A DNA stretch of 37,376 bases from Symbiodinium natans (taxonomy: Eukaryota > Sar > Dinophyceae > Suessiales > Symbiodiniaceae), in NCBI GenBank assembly GCA_905221605.1, contig CAJNDS010001065.1:1-37376 (forward strand). The letters run 5' to 3'. The notes beneath the pieces are model-generated. The model was not told the DNA's origin. It made no database searches and saw only the letters and a program-made list of their open reading frames with translations. Shown here piece after piece: positions 1 through 9,249 of the stretch. Numbering within the stretch: the stretch's first letter is position 1; every line of letters starts with the position of its first letter. The position numbers and the translations under genes are program-made.

Positions 1-3000
1 TGGCTCGTACTTCGCCAGGTTTGTCGGGATTTTCTCAAGCTTTTCACAGACTTCTTCAAGTTCTTCCATTCTTTCACGAAGGTGTTCAGGAACTACAAGA
101 CCCTGAAGGTCTTCTTCACACACTCTTTCCAGTCCACACGCAACCAGCAAATGCTCAAGCAACAACTCCTCAGGAGATTTCGTCAGTCCATCGGCTGGAT
201 TCCGTTCTCCGCTGATGAAGCTCAGAATCAGCCTTTCCAGGTGGACTAGCTCTTGAAGATAGCGATGACGAAGCTCCAGGTGCCGAACACGGCGTAACAA
301 CCCCGTCATTTTGCTAATCGACAAAGCGGCTTCCGAATCCGAAGCCAGGTGAATCGGAAACTCACCGGTCTCTCCTTTGGGCATGCCATACAGGAGCGTT
401 TCCATGAGCAAAGACAAGTACACCGACTCTTTGGCTGCCTCAGTCAGGGCTGCCAATTCGGCCTCCGCCGAACTCAACGCGGTCACCGACTGTTTCCGCG
501 AGAAAGTTTTGATCATGATGCCATGCCACTTCACGATAGCACCAGACACAGAGCAAATGTTCCATGACGCATCCACAAAGCCAGAGAGCATGGTTTCCGA
601 AGCGCAGCAAGGATACTCCAACGCTTCTGCCGAAAATCGCTGAAGGTACTCAGGCAAAGCCATCACCCAGCGAACCACGCGTCTCAAGCAAGCTTCTGCC
701 TGGCTATCTGGGTCACTCTGATACCGGCCCAGAAATCCTACCGGGTAGGACAAGTGCGGCAACGTCAGGCTTGCCCACATCAACTTACCAAGCACACGTC
801 TATAGCGTTCATACGCCTCAGTGCTGATAGGTGTTCCAGCCTCCTTCTTCCGGTACTCCCTCTCGAGGTTTCCCAGCACTGGTTTCACACCTTTTCCGCT
901 AATGCCAAACTCTTCTCCAAGCGACTTCAAGTACCCCGGCTTCAGGCCAAAGAACACAGGCCCGTGCTCAGTGGTTCGGGCGATCACTCGACCCAAGAAC
1001 TCGAGCTGCCCAGTCTTGCCAGGTTCTAGAAGCCCTGTCTGCTTCATTTTATAGATCTTCGCTAGCTTAGCGTACAGATCCTTGGCAACTGGCGGATTCT
1101 GGGAAAAGATGATGAGATCGTCAACATACACTAACACCAAGGTCAGCGCACCATCCTTCTCAAGCCGGTGATGCACAGTAGGATCGGCAGTCTCACCAAA
1201 CCCAAACTGCTTACGCAGCGTGCTTGTAAACTCTAGGTACCAGCTCAGTGGTCCTACTCTCAAACCATTCATGGCTTTGTGTAGCTGCGCAAACAGCGGC
1301 TTGTTCTCCTCATCATACATCCCATTCGGAAACCGGATACACTCTACTCCCTGCACAGGCGCTTGCATGAAGGCAACGCTCACATCTGCTGACAACAAGG
1401 TGCCACCTCTGACAGCATGAATAGCAAGGACACCCCTCAAGGCTTCCAAAGACGTGGTGGGGGAATATATCCCGTCAGCGAGAGGATTGGATCCAAATGC
1501 ATAGTCTCTCACAACAAGACGAGCACGAACTCGTTCAGGGTTCGTGGCCGACGGTTTCGAAGTCAGAACCCACCTAGTCGTATGGATTCTCCGCGTAGCT
1601 CGTTTACGGGCCTCAGCTTCTCCTATAATCGTAGCTACACCAAAAGCATCAAGTTCTGAGAGCTCGAGTCTCATACCTTCTTCAAGATGCTTACGAGGCA
1701 AAACCTTGCCAGAAACTTCGCAAACCGCATTGTCCGGGACATGGACCCAAATCTTCTTTCCACCAAACTTCATACGGAACCACTCTTTGACATCATCTCC
1801 CTTACGGATTTTTGTCGTTACTCTCAAGTCAGGCCCATCAAAGAGTTGCCTAAGGCCATGCTCATAGAGCCACGTCAGGCCCTCTTCCATGGCATCGTCT
1901 TCTCCTGGATCCATAGGGGCGTCGAGGTCCTCAAGACCTACGCCTCCGGGAGGCTCAACCTCCATGACTGTTTCTTCAGGCACGTCCGAAAAATCCGGAG
2001 AATACCCATCCAACTCTCCTTCTTCTTCCATTGCTTCAGGGCCCTCAAGAGCAGGTGGTTCGGTGCGTTCAACAGGAAACTCAAGACTTCCTTCAGGGAT
2101 ATTTGGGGAATCAAGCGGCGGACTCGGACCATCGATTGGAACATCGAACTTGATGGGTCTTTCAGGGTCTTCCTTATTACCTCGAAGGTCACGCAAAGCA
2201 GCTTTGTCAAACTCCACTGGATCTTTGGCACGAAAAGAGCTGAAGATTTCCAAACGAGGGGGCTTTCCAATACCTATTGGAACAAAGACCCGAATCCCGG
2301 ATCCATTAGCACCGTGAGGTCCTACATAGAGTGCCCTCACCAAGCGCTTTCCGCGGTGCTCTGGGTAGTCCTTCTGAGGCTTCCCAAAGCCCACAACCCC
2401 AACCTCACAGCTCTTCACTGGCTGAACTGTCGACCCACGCAGTCTCTCCAACGGCGTGCTGTGTTCCTTGGACACATGAAACAAGTTATGCATCCTCACA
2501 GAGTACCTCATGGCCTCAACAAACAGATGGCTCCCTAGAGGCAACTTTTCACCTACCCGCTCTTCTAAGCCCAGCCAAACAGACCAGAACGCTTCTTTCA
2601 CAAGGCAAACATGGCGTTCAACGATGCCCTTCGCTTGAGGTCTGTTTATCGCGAACGGGACCCAGTGCATTGACCTCCCCCCGAATGTCCGGTGTTTCGC
2701 TGCATTGCGGAAAACACTCTCGAGGAGATTTTCTTGGTCCCCGTGGACAACAATGTCCAATCCACTCAATCCCATTTCCGTAAAGGCTTTGCAAACCGAT
2801 ACAGCGGGCACTTCATCCTCAGGTCCTAAGACCACGGTATGTATGTACCCCGACACCACATGAACCATGAGAAGGAAACGAACATTCTTTCCGAAAAATC
2901 CAAAGTCGACTTGCAACTCTCCGGGTCCGTGGTGGTGTTTCATGTGCTTCCTACGAGCCGGCACTCTCCCTCTAGCGCTTTGACATGTGTCACAGCAACT

Positions 3001-6000
3001 AAGATAAGGTTGGTGGCCCTTATTTCGGTGCGCCTTCAGCCGCTCCGAGGTCAAATAGACCGGAACCTCAGGATCCAGAGCATCGCTCACCACCTCCGGG
3101 GAACTCAGGGCACCCGGTTCACCTGAGGGAACATTCTCCACACGGGGTTTCTTTCGAACATCGGAGGGCCTAGGGGGTTCACTTCCGCTGGGTTTCGCAA
3201 GTTCAGCTTCCAACGGATCAGGAATCAACTCTTCCTCCGACTCCGAATTCACAACAACCGGGGTCGGCAAACCAGCAAGCATACGCAGGGCCTCAGAACG
3301 TGCCACGGCCTTCTTTTGCTCGGACCCCCGCAGGGACCGAAGCCCACACAAGGCCCACTTCTTAAAGGCACGCCAACGTTTCATCATTGGCCCTTTTGCT
3401 TCCTCGCCCGTAGGCTCAGCTTTCAACTCACAAGCAAGCACGCCACGCAAAAACAACAGGCGGCGCACAACACTCCAAGACCTACGTGGCACACGTCCTA
3501 CCAAAGTTACACGCACAAACTTCAACCTACTCCTACGGCGCACACTCAAAAGCTTCACGCACCTACGCAGCCAACCTCTGAAAACCAAACCCAGAACCAA
3601 CCCTAAAGCCAAGGCACTGCTTCCTTTCCATGAAGACCTGGGCACAGAGGGACAGTGTGCAGACCCATTCGCGGCAGGCAGGCTGCACTCACAGTCGCCT
3701 ACCAAGCACTCAAACGCTCCTACCCTACCTCCTAATGCACACAGCCAGTCTCCTACTGCAAACAGCAGGGCTTTCAGACCTACTCCTACCAATTTTGTGC
3801 ATTGCGGCGAAGATCGGAGCAACTCATGCCCGGCTTTTAGGCCCTCAGGGCCCATACCCAAGCATATCAATCCATCTCGGAGCCAGAGTCTCCCACATCC
3901 GAATTGTCCATAGGTGGGTTTGGAACCACCATACTCGTCTCTGCCGGCGGGGTCAAAGGAGAAGCGCTCCCCGGACTTCCAATGCCACCGACCATTGGCT
4001 CCATTGGGACCTCGGAACTCACGTCCATAGGGGTCCCAGGGGCACCGAATGCCTCCACGGGCGTCATCGGCGTCTCGACCTCCATTGGAACCTCGCCCGC
4101 AAGCTCCCTCAATGTATCTGGGTGCGGTGTCGATGGAGGAGGTAGAGGAGGCGGAGGTATAGGCAGGCTTGCTTCCATAGGCGTGCCTGGTGCCCAAGAT
4201 GGAGGAGGTAGAGGAGGCGGAGTTAGAGGCATGCCTGCTTCCATAGGCGTGCCTGGTGCCGAAGATGGAGCATAGGAAAAGACGGACGGCGTAAGCGGGG
4301 AAGGAGGGCTGAACGGCAAGAAAGCCGGAGGCCCTGGTGGAAAAGCGGGGCCCGTCGACGATGATGGAGCCACCTCGGCTGTTGCAGCTCTCTTCATGTC
4401 GGCATGCAATCGAATCATTGCCTCGGCTTTTGCACGCGCTTGGTTGAGCAAAGCCCACCCCGAAGGAGGTGGAGCTGGGGCACTTTTGTGAAGAGGCGGT
4501 GCCGTGCCACCCGACGCGGATGGTGCAACATCCGGTATTATAGTTGGCGGTTGAGCAGCCAAAGTCACCCGGCGGTTGCTCTGGACGAGCACGTCCGCCA
4601 AAAGCGCTCTCAAGTCGGCAGCCGGCACACGCTCGACCTTGAGCTCGTTTGGCAGAATGCTTGCTAGCCCTGCCTCGAACAATTGGTATTGGGCAGGATG
4701 GCACCGCAACTCTCGAATCGCCTCCAGGTACAGAAGGAATTTCTTCAAGGTGAGCTGGATGCCAACCTGATTGTTGCGCCAGTACCCCCTTTGCTCGCAT
4801 GGAAGGTGCGGTTGGCGGATGGTAGCACTCACATCGGCGACTACCACCCCCATGGTGGTCAAAACATAGCCATACCTTGCATACTCTGCACGACGGTCGT
4901 GCTCTTCGACGAGGGTGTCCGTCAAAACCGACTGGTCCACCGTCGGAGCAGCAATGGCTCGCAGCTCGGCAATGAGCATAGGTTGCTTCACCGGAATGCC
5001 GCTTGTATTGATCACCAACTCCTGTGTCTCCAACTCCCCAAGGCAGGCTGGAATCCCCAACAGCCGTTCGACCGAGCCAGGGGTCGAGGTAAAAAGGTCG
5101 ATGTTTTGGAGAAGCTGCCTCGAAAGAGACAGCTGACCTTCCTCCTCGAAACGGTGCGCAAGACGAGCAATCATGCTCGTCGAAAAGGCTTCCACCTGGG
5201 CCACACTCCCACTTTGGGAGTTCACAAGACAGAGCGGAGGCGAGGCTTCCGGAAGCTCCATCCTTTCCAAGGTCCCTTACAAAGGCTCCAGGCTTTGAGC
5301 AAAACACTCCTAGAGCACACAACACCAGCAATGCTTTCAGAAACACTCCTGGCCAACGCAAGCTCCGAAAGGCACACTTCCTCTCTTCACTCTGTCCCAA
5401 CAAACACTCAGGCACACAAGCGCTGGGGTGCAAGTCACTCCTACGTCCTACACGCAAGACACTCCTACTCCTAATGCAAACACTCTGAGGCTGGAGCGGC
5501 ACAGGCCCTACCCCTACGCACTCAAAACCCTTGTCTCCACAGCGTGTGTCCCTACTGGTTTGCTTCTCCAAAGACGTGTTGCTTGCAGACTTAAGCAAAA
5601 CAGCTGCGGCGGAACATAAAGCTTCAGCACAACATGCAGAGGGTGGGGTTTCCAGGTCTACTCCTACTTTCGCAACTGCAGCATGCTCACATCCACTCAA
5701 ACGCTCCTGTAAAACATGCTCATGCAGCTCGTGTTCCCCCACATGTTGCTTCACTGAAAATGCTCGCAGCAAAAACTTAAAAGGTGTCACCTCCAATGCT
5801 CTTCCTACGTTGGGCGGTGCCTTCTTCTGCACCTTATCCACTTCCATCGCGTCGTCGTTCGGGCTCCACCCCGGCTTGGGTGAGTCCCCTTTGCTTCTTC
5901 TTCCTTTCGGCTTTGCCTTGGTAGGGCCAATCTCCTTAGCCAACGCCCACCAGCTCCTGGCTTCACGAACCAAAGGCACCCACATCGAGGAACCTCGTTC

Positions 6001-6789
6001 CGTCTGCTTCACCAAGCAGCTTGCTCCAGGCTCTGAGGTGAGCCAGGTACTCCATCCCGAAAGGGATGCTTGCCAAGAACTGACTACGTTGAAACCAATC
6101 TTGCAAACCAAGACCTGTTGAAGCACTACGGGCCCCAACTTCCCAAACTTCACCCGAATGTCAACCAACTTGACACATTCCATGGGCGTATCGCTAGCAC
6201 TCATGAGCACAGGAAGAGGTCCCGAATGCTCCTTGACGACTTCGTAAAAACCCAACGCACTCTCTGACAACACGTGGCAGGTGGCTCCACTATCAATGAG
6301 CCATGCGAAAGAGCTATTCCTAGAGGAGGACTGGTTCAGTCTCTCGATCTCTCCGTTCGTCATGGTGAGACGAGGGGGCTCAGCTTCATTGGGCTCATTA
6401 GTTCTTGTCCCCGGACCCAAGCCACTCAGATGATGAGACCGCATCGCCATCACCTGGTCAGACTGCTCGTCTTCCACAGCTCGGCCCTTGGGCTTTCCTT
6501 TGTTCTTGGGCTTCCCCTTGGGCTTTCCACCCTTTCCTTTGTCTGTCTTCCCTTTGCCTTTGCCCTTGCCTTTAGGACTCTTCTCTCGATTCTTGGAACC
6601 AGAAGGCTTTCCACCTTTCGGTTCATCCCTCTTCTTCCCTTTTCCAGAGCTCTTGTCGGGGCACTGCCAACTCATATGGCCTGATTTGCCACAGTTCCAG
6701 CAGAGGCCGCGCTCCCCAACTGCATTCAGCGAACCGGCATCACACAATCGGGTTTGCTCCTCGTAGAACCGGATGCTTTCAACCAGTTC
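1..6789 (-). CDS. Pol polyprotein: CCHC knuckle, retropepsin, integrase, RT, RNase H (open at left edge)
   Basis: One open frame (codon first bases at positions divisible by 3) with no stop seen. In order on the minus strand: zinc knuckle CWNCGKSGHMSWQC near 6702-6661; retropepsin WLIDSGAT near 6300-6282; a pre-integrase finger HRNKGH...CDTC near 3030-2985; integrase triad D (VDFGFF, codon 2907), D (HGDQEN, 2739) and E (GIVERH, 2619); an acidic, Pro-rich linker at about 2430-1880; RT with LSADVSVAF (D codon 1386) and YVDDLIIF (D codons 1122 and 1119); RNase H with VDASW (573) and SSAEAELAAL. These are complete catalytic sets, so the enzyme functions of reverse transcription and integration look intact. 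The region between protease and integrase is about 1,050 codons, much longer than usual for copia, and hosts the nested frame at 3867-5270. Confidence 0.9.
3867..5270 (-). CDS. 467-codon frame nested in pol, helical N-half and Pro-rich C-half; function unknown
   Basis: ATG 5270 to the stop at 3867, in a different frame from pol, which is also open across the whole interval. Residues ~1-230 read like a folded helical protein, for example SRQLLQNIDLF and LTLKKFLLYLEAIREL. Residues ~235-467 are Pro/Ser/Gly-rich. They include a 66-bp tandem DNA repeat encoding two copies of an APGTPMEA unit followed by PPPLPPPS, and repeated PME and GTPM motifs. The pol-frame translation of the same bases (Cys/Arg/Gly-rich, low complexity) looks much less protein-like. 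I do not recognise the family. Possibilities are a second ORF of the retrotransposon, a captured host coding segment, or chance. It lies between protease and integrase. Confidence 0.5.
   Translation of the reverse strand: MERMELPEASPPLCLVNSQSGSVAQVEAFSTSMIARLAHRFEEEGQLSLSRQLLQNIDLFTSTPGSVERLLGIPACLGELETQELVINTSGIPVKQPMLIAELRAIAAPTVDQSVLTDTLVEEHDRRAEYARYGYVLTTMGVVVADVSATIRQPHLPCEQRGYWRNNQVGIQLTLKKFLLYLEAIRELRCHPAQYQLFEAGLASILPNELKVERVPAADLRALLADVLVQSNRRVTLAAQPPTIIPDVAPSASGGTAPPLHKSAPAPPPSGWALLNQARAKAEAMIRLHADMKRAATAEVAPSSSTGPAFPPGPPAFLPFSPPSPLTPSVFSYAPSSAPGTPMEAGMPLTPPPLPPPSWAPGTPMEASLPIPPPPLPPPSTPHPDTLRELAGEVPMEVETPMTPVEAFGAPGTPMDVSSEVPMEPMVGGIGSPGSASPLTPPAETSMVVPNPPMDNSDVGDSGSEMD
4132..4262 (-). 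repeat. 66-bp tandem repeat, two units
   Basis: The plus-strand string GATGGAGGAGGTAGAGGAGG starts at 4132 and again at 4198. The following bases continue with high similarity, including TGCTTCCATAGGCGTGCCTG in both. The 66-bp period is a multiple of three, so it adds whole repeats to either reading frame. Confidence 0.85.
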
Positions 6790-7810
6790 CTCCCAGCTCC
6801 CAGACTTTCCCATGCAGGACAACGTAATGCCTACACTCTGGGCTGACAGATTGAAGAAGAAGGGTTGAACGATCAGATGCTCCAAGCCTCAGTTCAGGGA
6901 ACCGATGCAGCTTCTGGTCTACCTTCCCAAGCTCGTCCTCAAGGAAGCGGACGCAGTCAAGCGGTCGCTTGTACGAACTCGCCTTCGAAGTTAGGCGAAG
7001 GGCTTCATCTCTCACAGCAATGGCCTCCATGCGAGAGACAATGCTGAAGGTCTGGTGCATTTGACGCATCACCTCATAACCACAAGCAGCTTGTCCTTGA
7101 CGCATCGACGTGCTTCTCACCAGTTCCATCCCACGTTCGAACTTCTGCAGACTTTGTTGCAGGTAGTAAAACAACCTTGCCGAACGCGATGCTACCGGAA
7201 CTGCCATGTCAGACTGCTTGATCTCACGGTCATGCGTCATTGCCTGGCGCAACTCATTGACATAGTTGTCGTCTATCAACGCCAGCCAGGAAGCAAGCAC
7301 CTCGCACCACCGATGGTACTCCTCCAGCTCTCTCACACGCCCTTTTCCCATCGACACATTATCGATGAGCGGCAATGCTGGCAGATACTTCTCTGCACGG
7401 TTACTTCCAACATGCAGGTTCTGTGATGGCGCCGGTGGAGGAGAAGAAGCCTTTGCCGTAGGACTTCCAGCAGCTGCTGCACTTGAAGCACCCCCAAATG
7501 GGTTGCTCACAGCTGCCGACAATGCTTCCTGCTCACGTCTCCTTCTCTCGTCGGCCTCCATCTTTGCCACCAGAACTTGAAGTGTCTGTTGCTGATTCTG
7601 CATCATCATTTGCTGACTCTGCATCATCTGGACCATCATCTGCTGGAGTTGAGGGTCAAGTCCGACGACCGTGGCGGGTCCTCCCGCTGGAGCAGAAGCT
7701 CCAGGGGGTTGTGTTGGCGGTTGTTGCCCGTCCTGGGCACCACCGGGGCCAAACAAAGCTTCGTCGTCTTCGTCTTCAGGCACAGGGGTCGACAGCCCGG
7801 GGTCAGCCAT
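6779..7810 (-). CDS. Gag capsid-like protein of the copia element (prematurely ended by frameshift)
   Basis: A 343-codon frame starting at ATG 7810. The first ~60 residues are acidic and Pro/Gly-rich. A Gln/Met-rich stretch with repeated QMM and QQ follows, at about residues 55-85, and resembles a coiled-coil or disordered segment. An Ala/Ser/Pro linker comes next, and from about residue 140 there is a helical region with many charged and aromatic residues, as in copia Gag (UBN2/retrotran-gag type). The frame ends in VWELGGTG because of a tandem 7-bp duplication. Without it the frame would continue as VWEELVES into the zinc knuckle and pol. In copia elements Gag assembles the virus-like particle that packages the RNA. 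Assignment rests on position and composition. Confidence 0.75.
   Translation of the reverse strand: MADPGLSTPVPEDEDDEALFGPGGAQDGQQPPTQPPGASAPAGGPATVVGLDPQLQQMMVQMMQSQQMMMQNQQQTLQVLVAKMEADERRRREQEALSAAVSNPFGGASSAAAAGSPTAKASSPPPAPSQNLHVGSNRAEKYLPALPLIDNVSMGKGRVRELEEYHRWCEVLASWLALIDDNYVNELRQAMTHDREIKQSDMAVPVASRSARLFYYLQQSLQKFERGMELVRSTSMRQGQAACGYEVMRQMHQTFSIVSRMEAIAVRDEALRLTSKASSYKRPLDCVRFLEDELGKVDQKLHRFPELRLGASDRSTLLLQSVSPECRHYVVLHGKVWELGGTG
6790..6803 (-). repeat. 7-bp tandem duplication that breaks the gag-pol frame
   Basis: The plus strand has CTCCCAG twice in a row (6790-6796 and 6797-6803). Removing one unit puts the gag start at 7810 in the same frame as the zinc knuckle and all pol domains. 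The duplication is therefore the likely cause of the frame break. Alternatively it could be a programmed shift site, but no classical slippery heptamer is apparent. Confidence 0.7.
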
Positions 7811-7841
7811 GGCTTCTAGTTTCTACGAGCGTGCTACACAC

Positions 7842-7853
7842 GCTCCGCTACCA
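7842..7853 (-). other. Primer binding site (initiator-Met-tRNA-like)
   Basis: The minus strand reads TGGTAGCGGAGC immediately after the LTR end CACA. Copia elements commonly use TGGTATCAGAGC, complementary to initiator Met tRNA, and this differs at two positions. Its position, touching the LTR and about 30 bases upstream of the gag start, is what is expected for the minus-strand DNA primer site. Confidence 0.5.
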
Positions 7854-8228
7854 TGTGAAAACACAGCAGCAGCGCGCTGAACCCTCTTTTTCTCACGACT
7901 TGAGCCAAAGTCAAAAGCCGGAGGCTTCGTCAGTGAAACTCTTTACACACAGGTGAAAACTCTGCTCTGCCACGTGTTCTCCACAGCCACAAAACAAACT
8001 CAAACGTCAGTGGGAGTTCTCGGGACCTACCCAACTATACCTAAAGCAAGCAAAAACGTGCACAGTCACTTCTACAGCTTTCAGACACACATCCCTACAA
8101 CTCAAGCACTTCAAAAGGCTTTCCCACTTAAAGCAGCACTCCCGTCGAGCCTCCAAGGCACAACTACGGAGTTCCTACAACTACACACACACAATTATGA
8201 GCCAGCATGCAGGACAACAAAGTTAACA
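7854..8228 (-). repeat. Candidate 5' LTR of the copia element
   Basis: On the minus strand this interval begins TGTTAAC and ends TTTTCACA, so it has the TG...CA ends usual for LTRs. Its end directly abuts a primer-binding-site-like sequence, and the length (375 bp) is normal for copia. The partner LTR is outside the window, so the outer boundary is a guess. A TTTGGCTCAAG string, matching the 3' end of the dinoflagellate spliced leader as I remember it, lies inside at 7899-7909 (minus strand). Confidence 0.5.
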
Positions 8229-8390
8229 TGTCCTTAGACGGAACTTTCACAAAGGGGAGGTTCAACCCACCATACACAGATCATGAAGCCATGCCAAGTC
8301 AACGCTCGGAAATCTTCAATTCCAACTCTTCCCAAATCCAACAAAAAACTCTGTTCAAAGCATATTTGAGACTCCAAGCTGTTGTTTCAA
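8229..8390. other. Short spacer between copia LTR and RT-element fragment
   Basis: About 160 bases with no coding signal that I can support. It may be remnant flanking DNA of the copia insertion. I could not identify a target-site duplication because the element's other end is not in the window. Confidence 0.4.
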
Positions 8391-8775
8391 TCAATTGCTT
8401 AACGGATCTTCTCCCCAGGCTTCAGGCTGTGGTGCACAAGGCTGAGTAGGCGGCGGATGCTGGGCATACTGTCTTGATCTAGCAGTTCGCCTGGGTAATT
8501 TGCCTTGAATTTGTCCACCATATCCTGGACTATGTCTTGGGTTAGGCGTGGTGGCAGGTGCTCCATCCATTGAGAAGGCTGCGAGGGCATGATGGGCGTA
8601 GGCAGTTGGGCTGTGCTCCCCCTGCTGGACCAGCTTGTGGCAGTTGTCCAGGGCGCGTCGTAGGCGGGCGATCTCCACGGAGGAGTCTAGGCCTCCTGGG
8701 CCGAGTTCTTGTGTGACTGCTTCAGGCAGGGCGTGTATGAAGGGATTGAGGGCTTCCACACACGGGAAGGGTGGC
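8391..8775 (-). pseudogene. N-terminal fragment of a non-copia retroelement polyprotein (frameshifted)
   Basis: The minus strand gives a helical stretch (VEIARLRRALDNCHKLVQQ) in one frame. After a frameshift near 8580 it continues in another frame as LPPRLTQDIVQDMVDKFKA and ELLDQDSMPSIRRLLSLVH. I recall this type of sequence as the N-terminal part of an RT element abundant in dinoflagellates; that is memory, not a search. It points away from the RT fragment that starts at about 8760 on the plus strand, so the element has been scrambled. Both ends look truncated. Confidence 0.5.
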
Positions 8776-9239
8776 AGAGGGTTGGAGCCCTGCTTCTGCG
8801 CTTGCTGCACCACGCACTAGCCCATGAGCCTCACAAAGCCTGGCTCTACGTCGACGACTTACTGCTGTGCCTCCTCAGACATAAGGCCCCGGAGCAGCTA
8901 GCCCTCACAGTGGCTTTCCTCACAGTCATCGGTGCCCCGATCAGCTGGAAGAAAGCTGCCTTCGGAGACCAGCTCGTTTGGTGCGGTTGGAAGTTCTGCT
9001 TCGCCACAGAATCCATATGCCTAGCACAGCCTAAGCTAGATAAACTGCGCGCCCAGCTACTCAGCCTCCTGGAGCACAAACGCGTCCCCCGTAAAGAGCT
9101 CGAATCCTGCCTCGGCCGACTGATGTGGGCAACCAGTGTAAGCTCTCACCTGCGCTGCTTCGCCGCTCCGCTTTATTATGCGGATCTGCATAGCCCGCCT
9201 GGGACCCAATACCCTATCCCACCCCGCAGCTGGCCGCAA
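8760..9239 (+). pseudogene. Reverse transcriptase fragment (palm and thumb) of a non-copia retroelement
   Basis: The plus-strand frame shows the RT catalytic motif AWLYVDDLLLCLL at about 8840-8878. Downstream come IGAPISWKKAAFG and GLRLMW-like thumb features (ESCLGRLMWATS), ending in the connector GTQYPIPPRSWPQF. No fingers domain precedes it. The frame then runs into viral tail-gene sequence at about 9240-9250. The missing RNase H half lies at 11883-12712 on the opposite strand. The RT resembles DIRS/Ty3-like families rather than copia. Confidence 0.75.
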
Positions 9240-9249
9240 TTCCTTTGGT

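Larger units (their letters stand above)
1..8228 (-). mobile_element. Ty1/copia-type LTR retrotransposon, 3' end cut by window edge
   Basis: Read on the minus strand, the order is candidate LTR, primer binding site, gag, CCHC knuckle, aspartic protease, integrase, reverse transcriptase, RNase H. Integrase before RT defines the Ty1/copia superfamily. The polyprotein is still open at position 1, so its end and the 3' LTR lie outside the window. Apart from one 7-bp tandem duplication near 6790-6803, I found no stop or frameshift along the parts I translated codon by codon. That suggests a young, possibly recently mobile copy. Its right neighbour is a scrambled, older-looking set of retroelement and virus fragments. 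Confidence 0.9.

Noticed and set aside
715-730. Initiator-tRNA-like CTCTGATACC motif as a primer binding site
   Set aside because: It lies inside the RT/RNase H coding region of the copia element, not next to an LTR.
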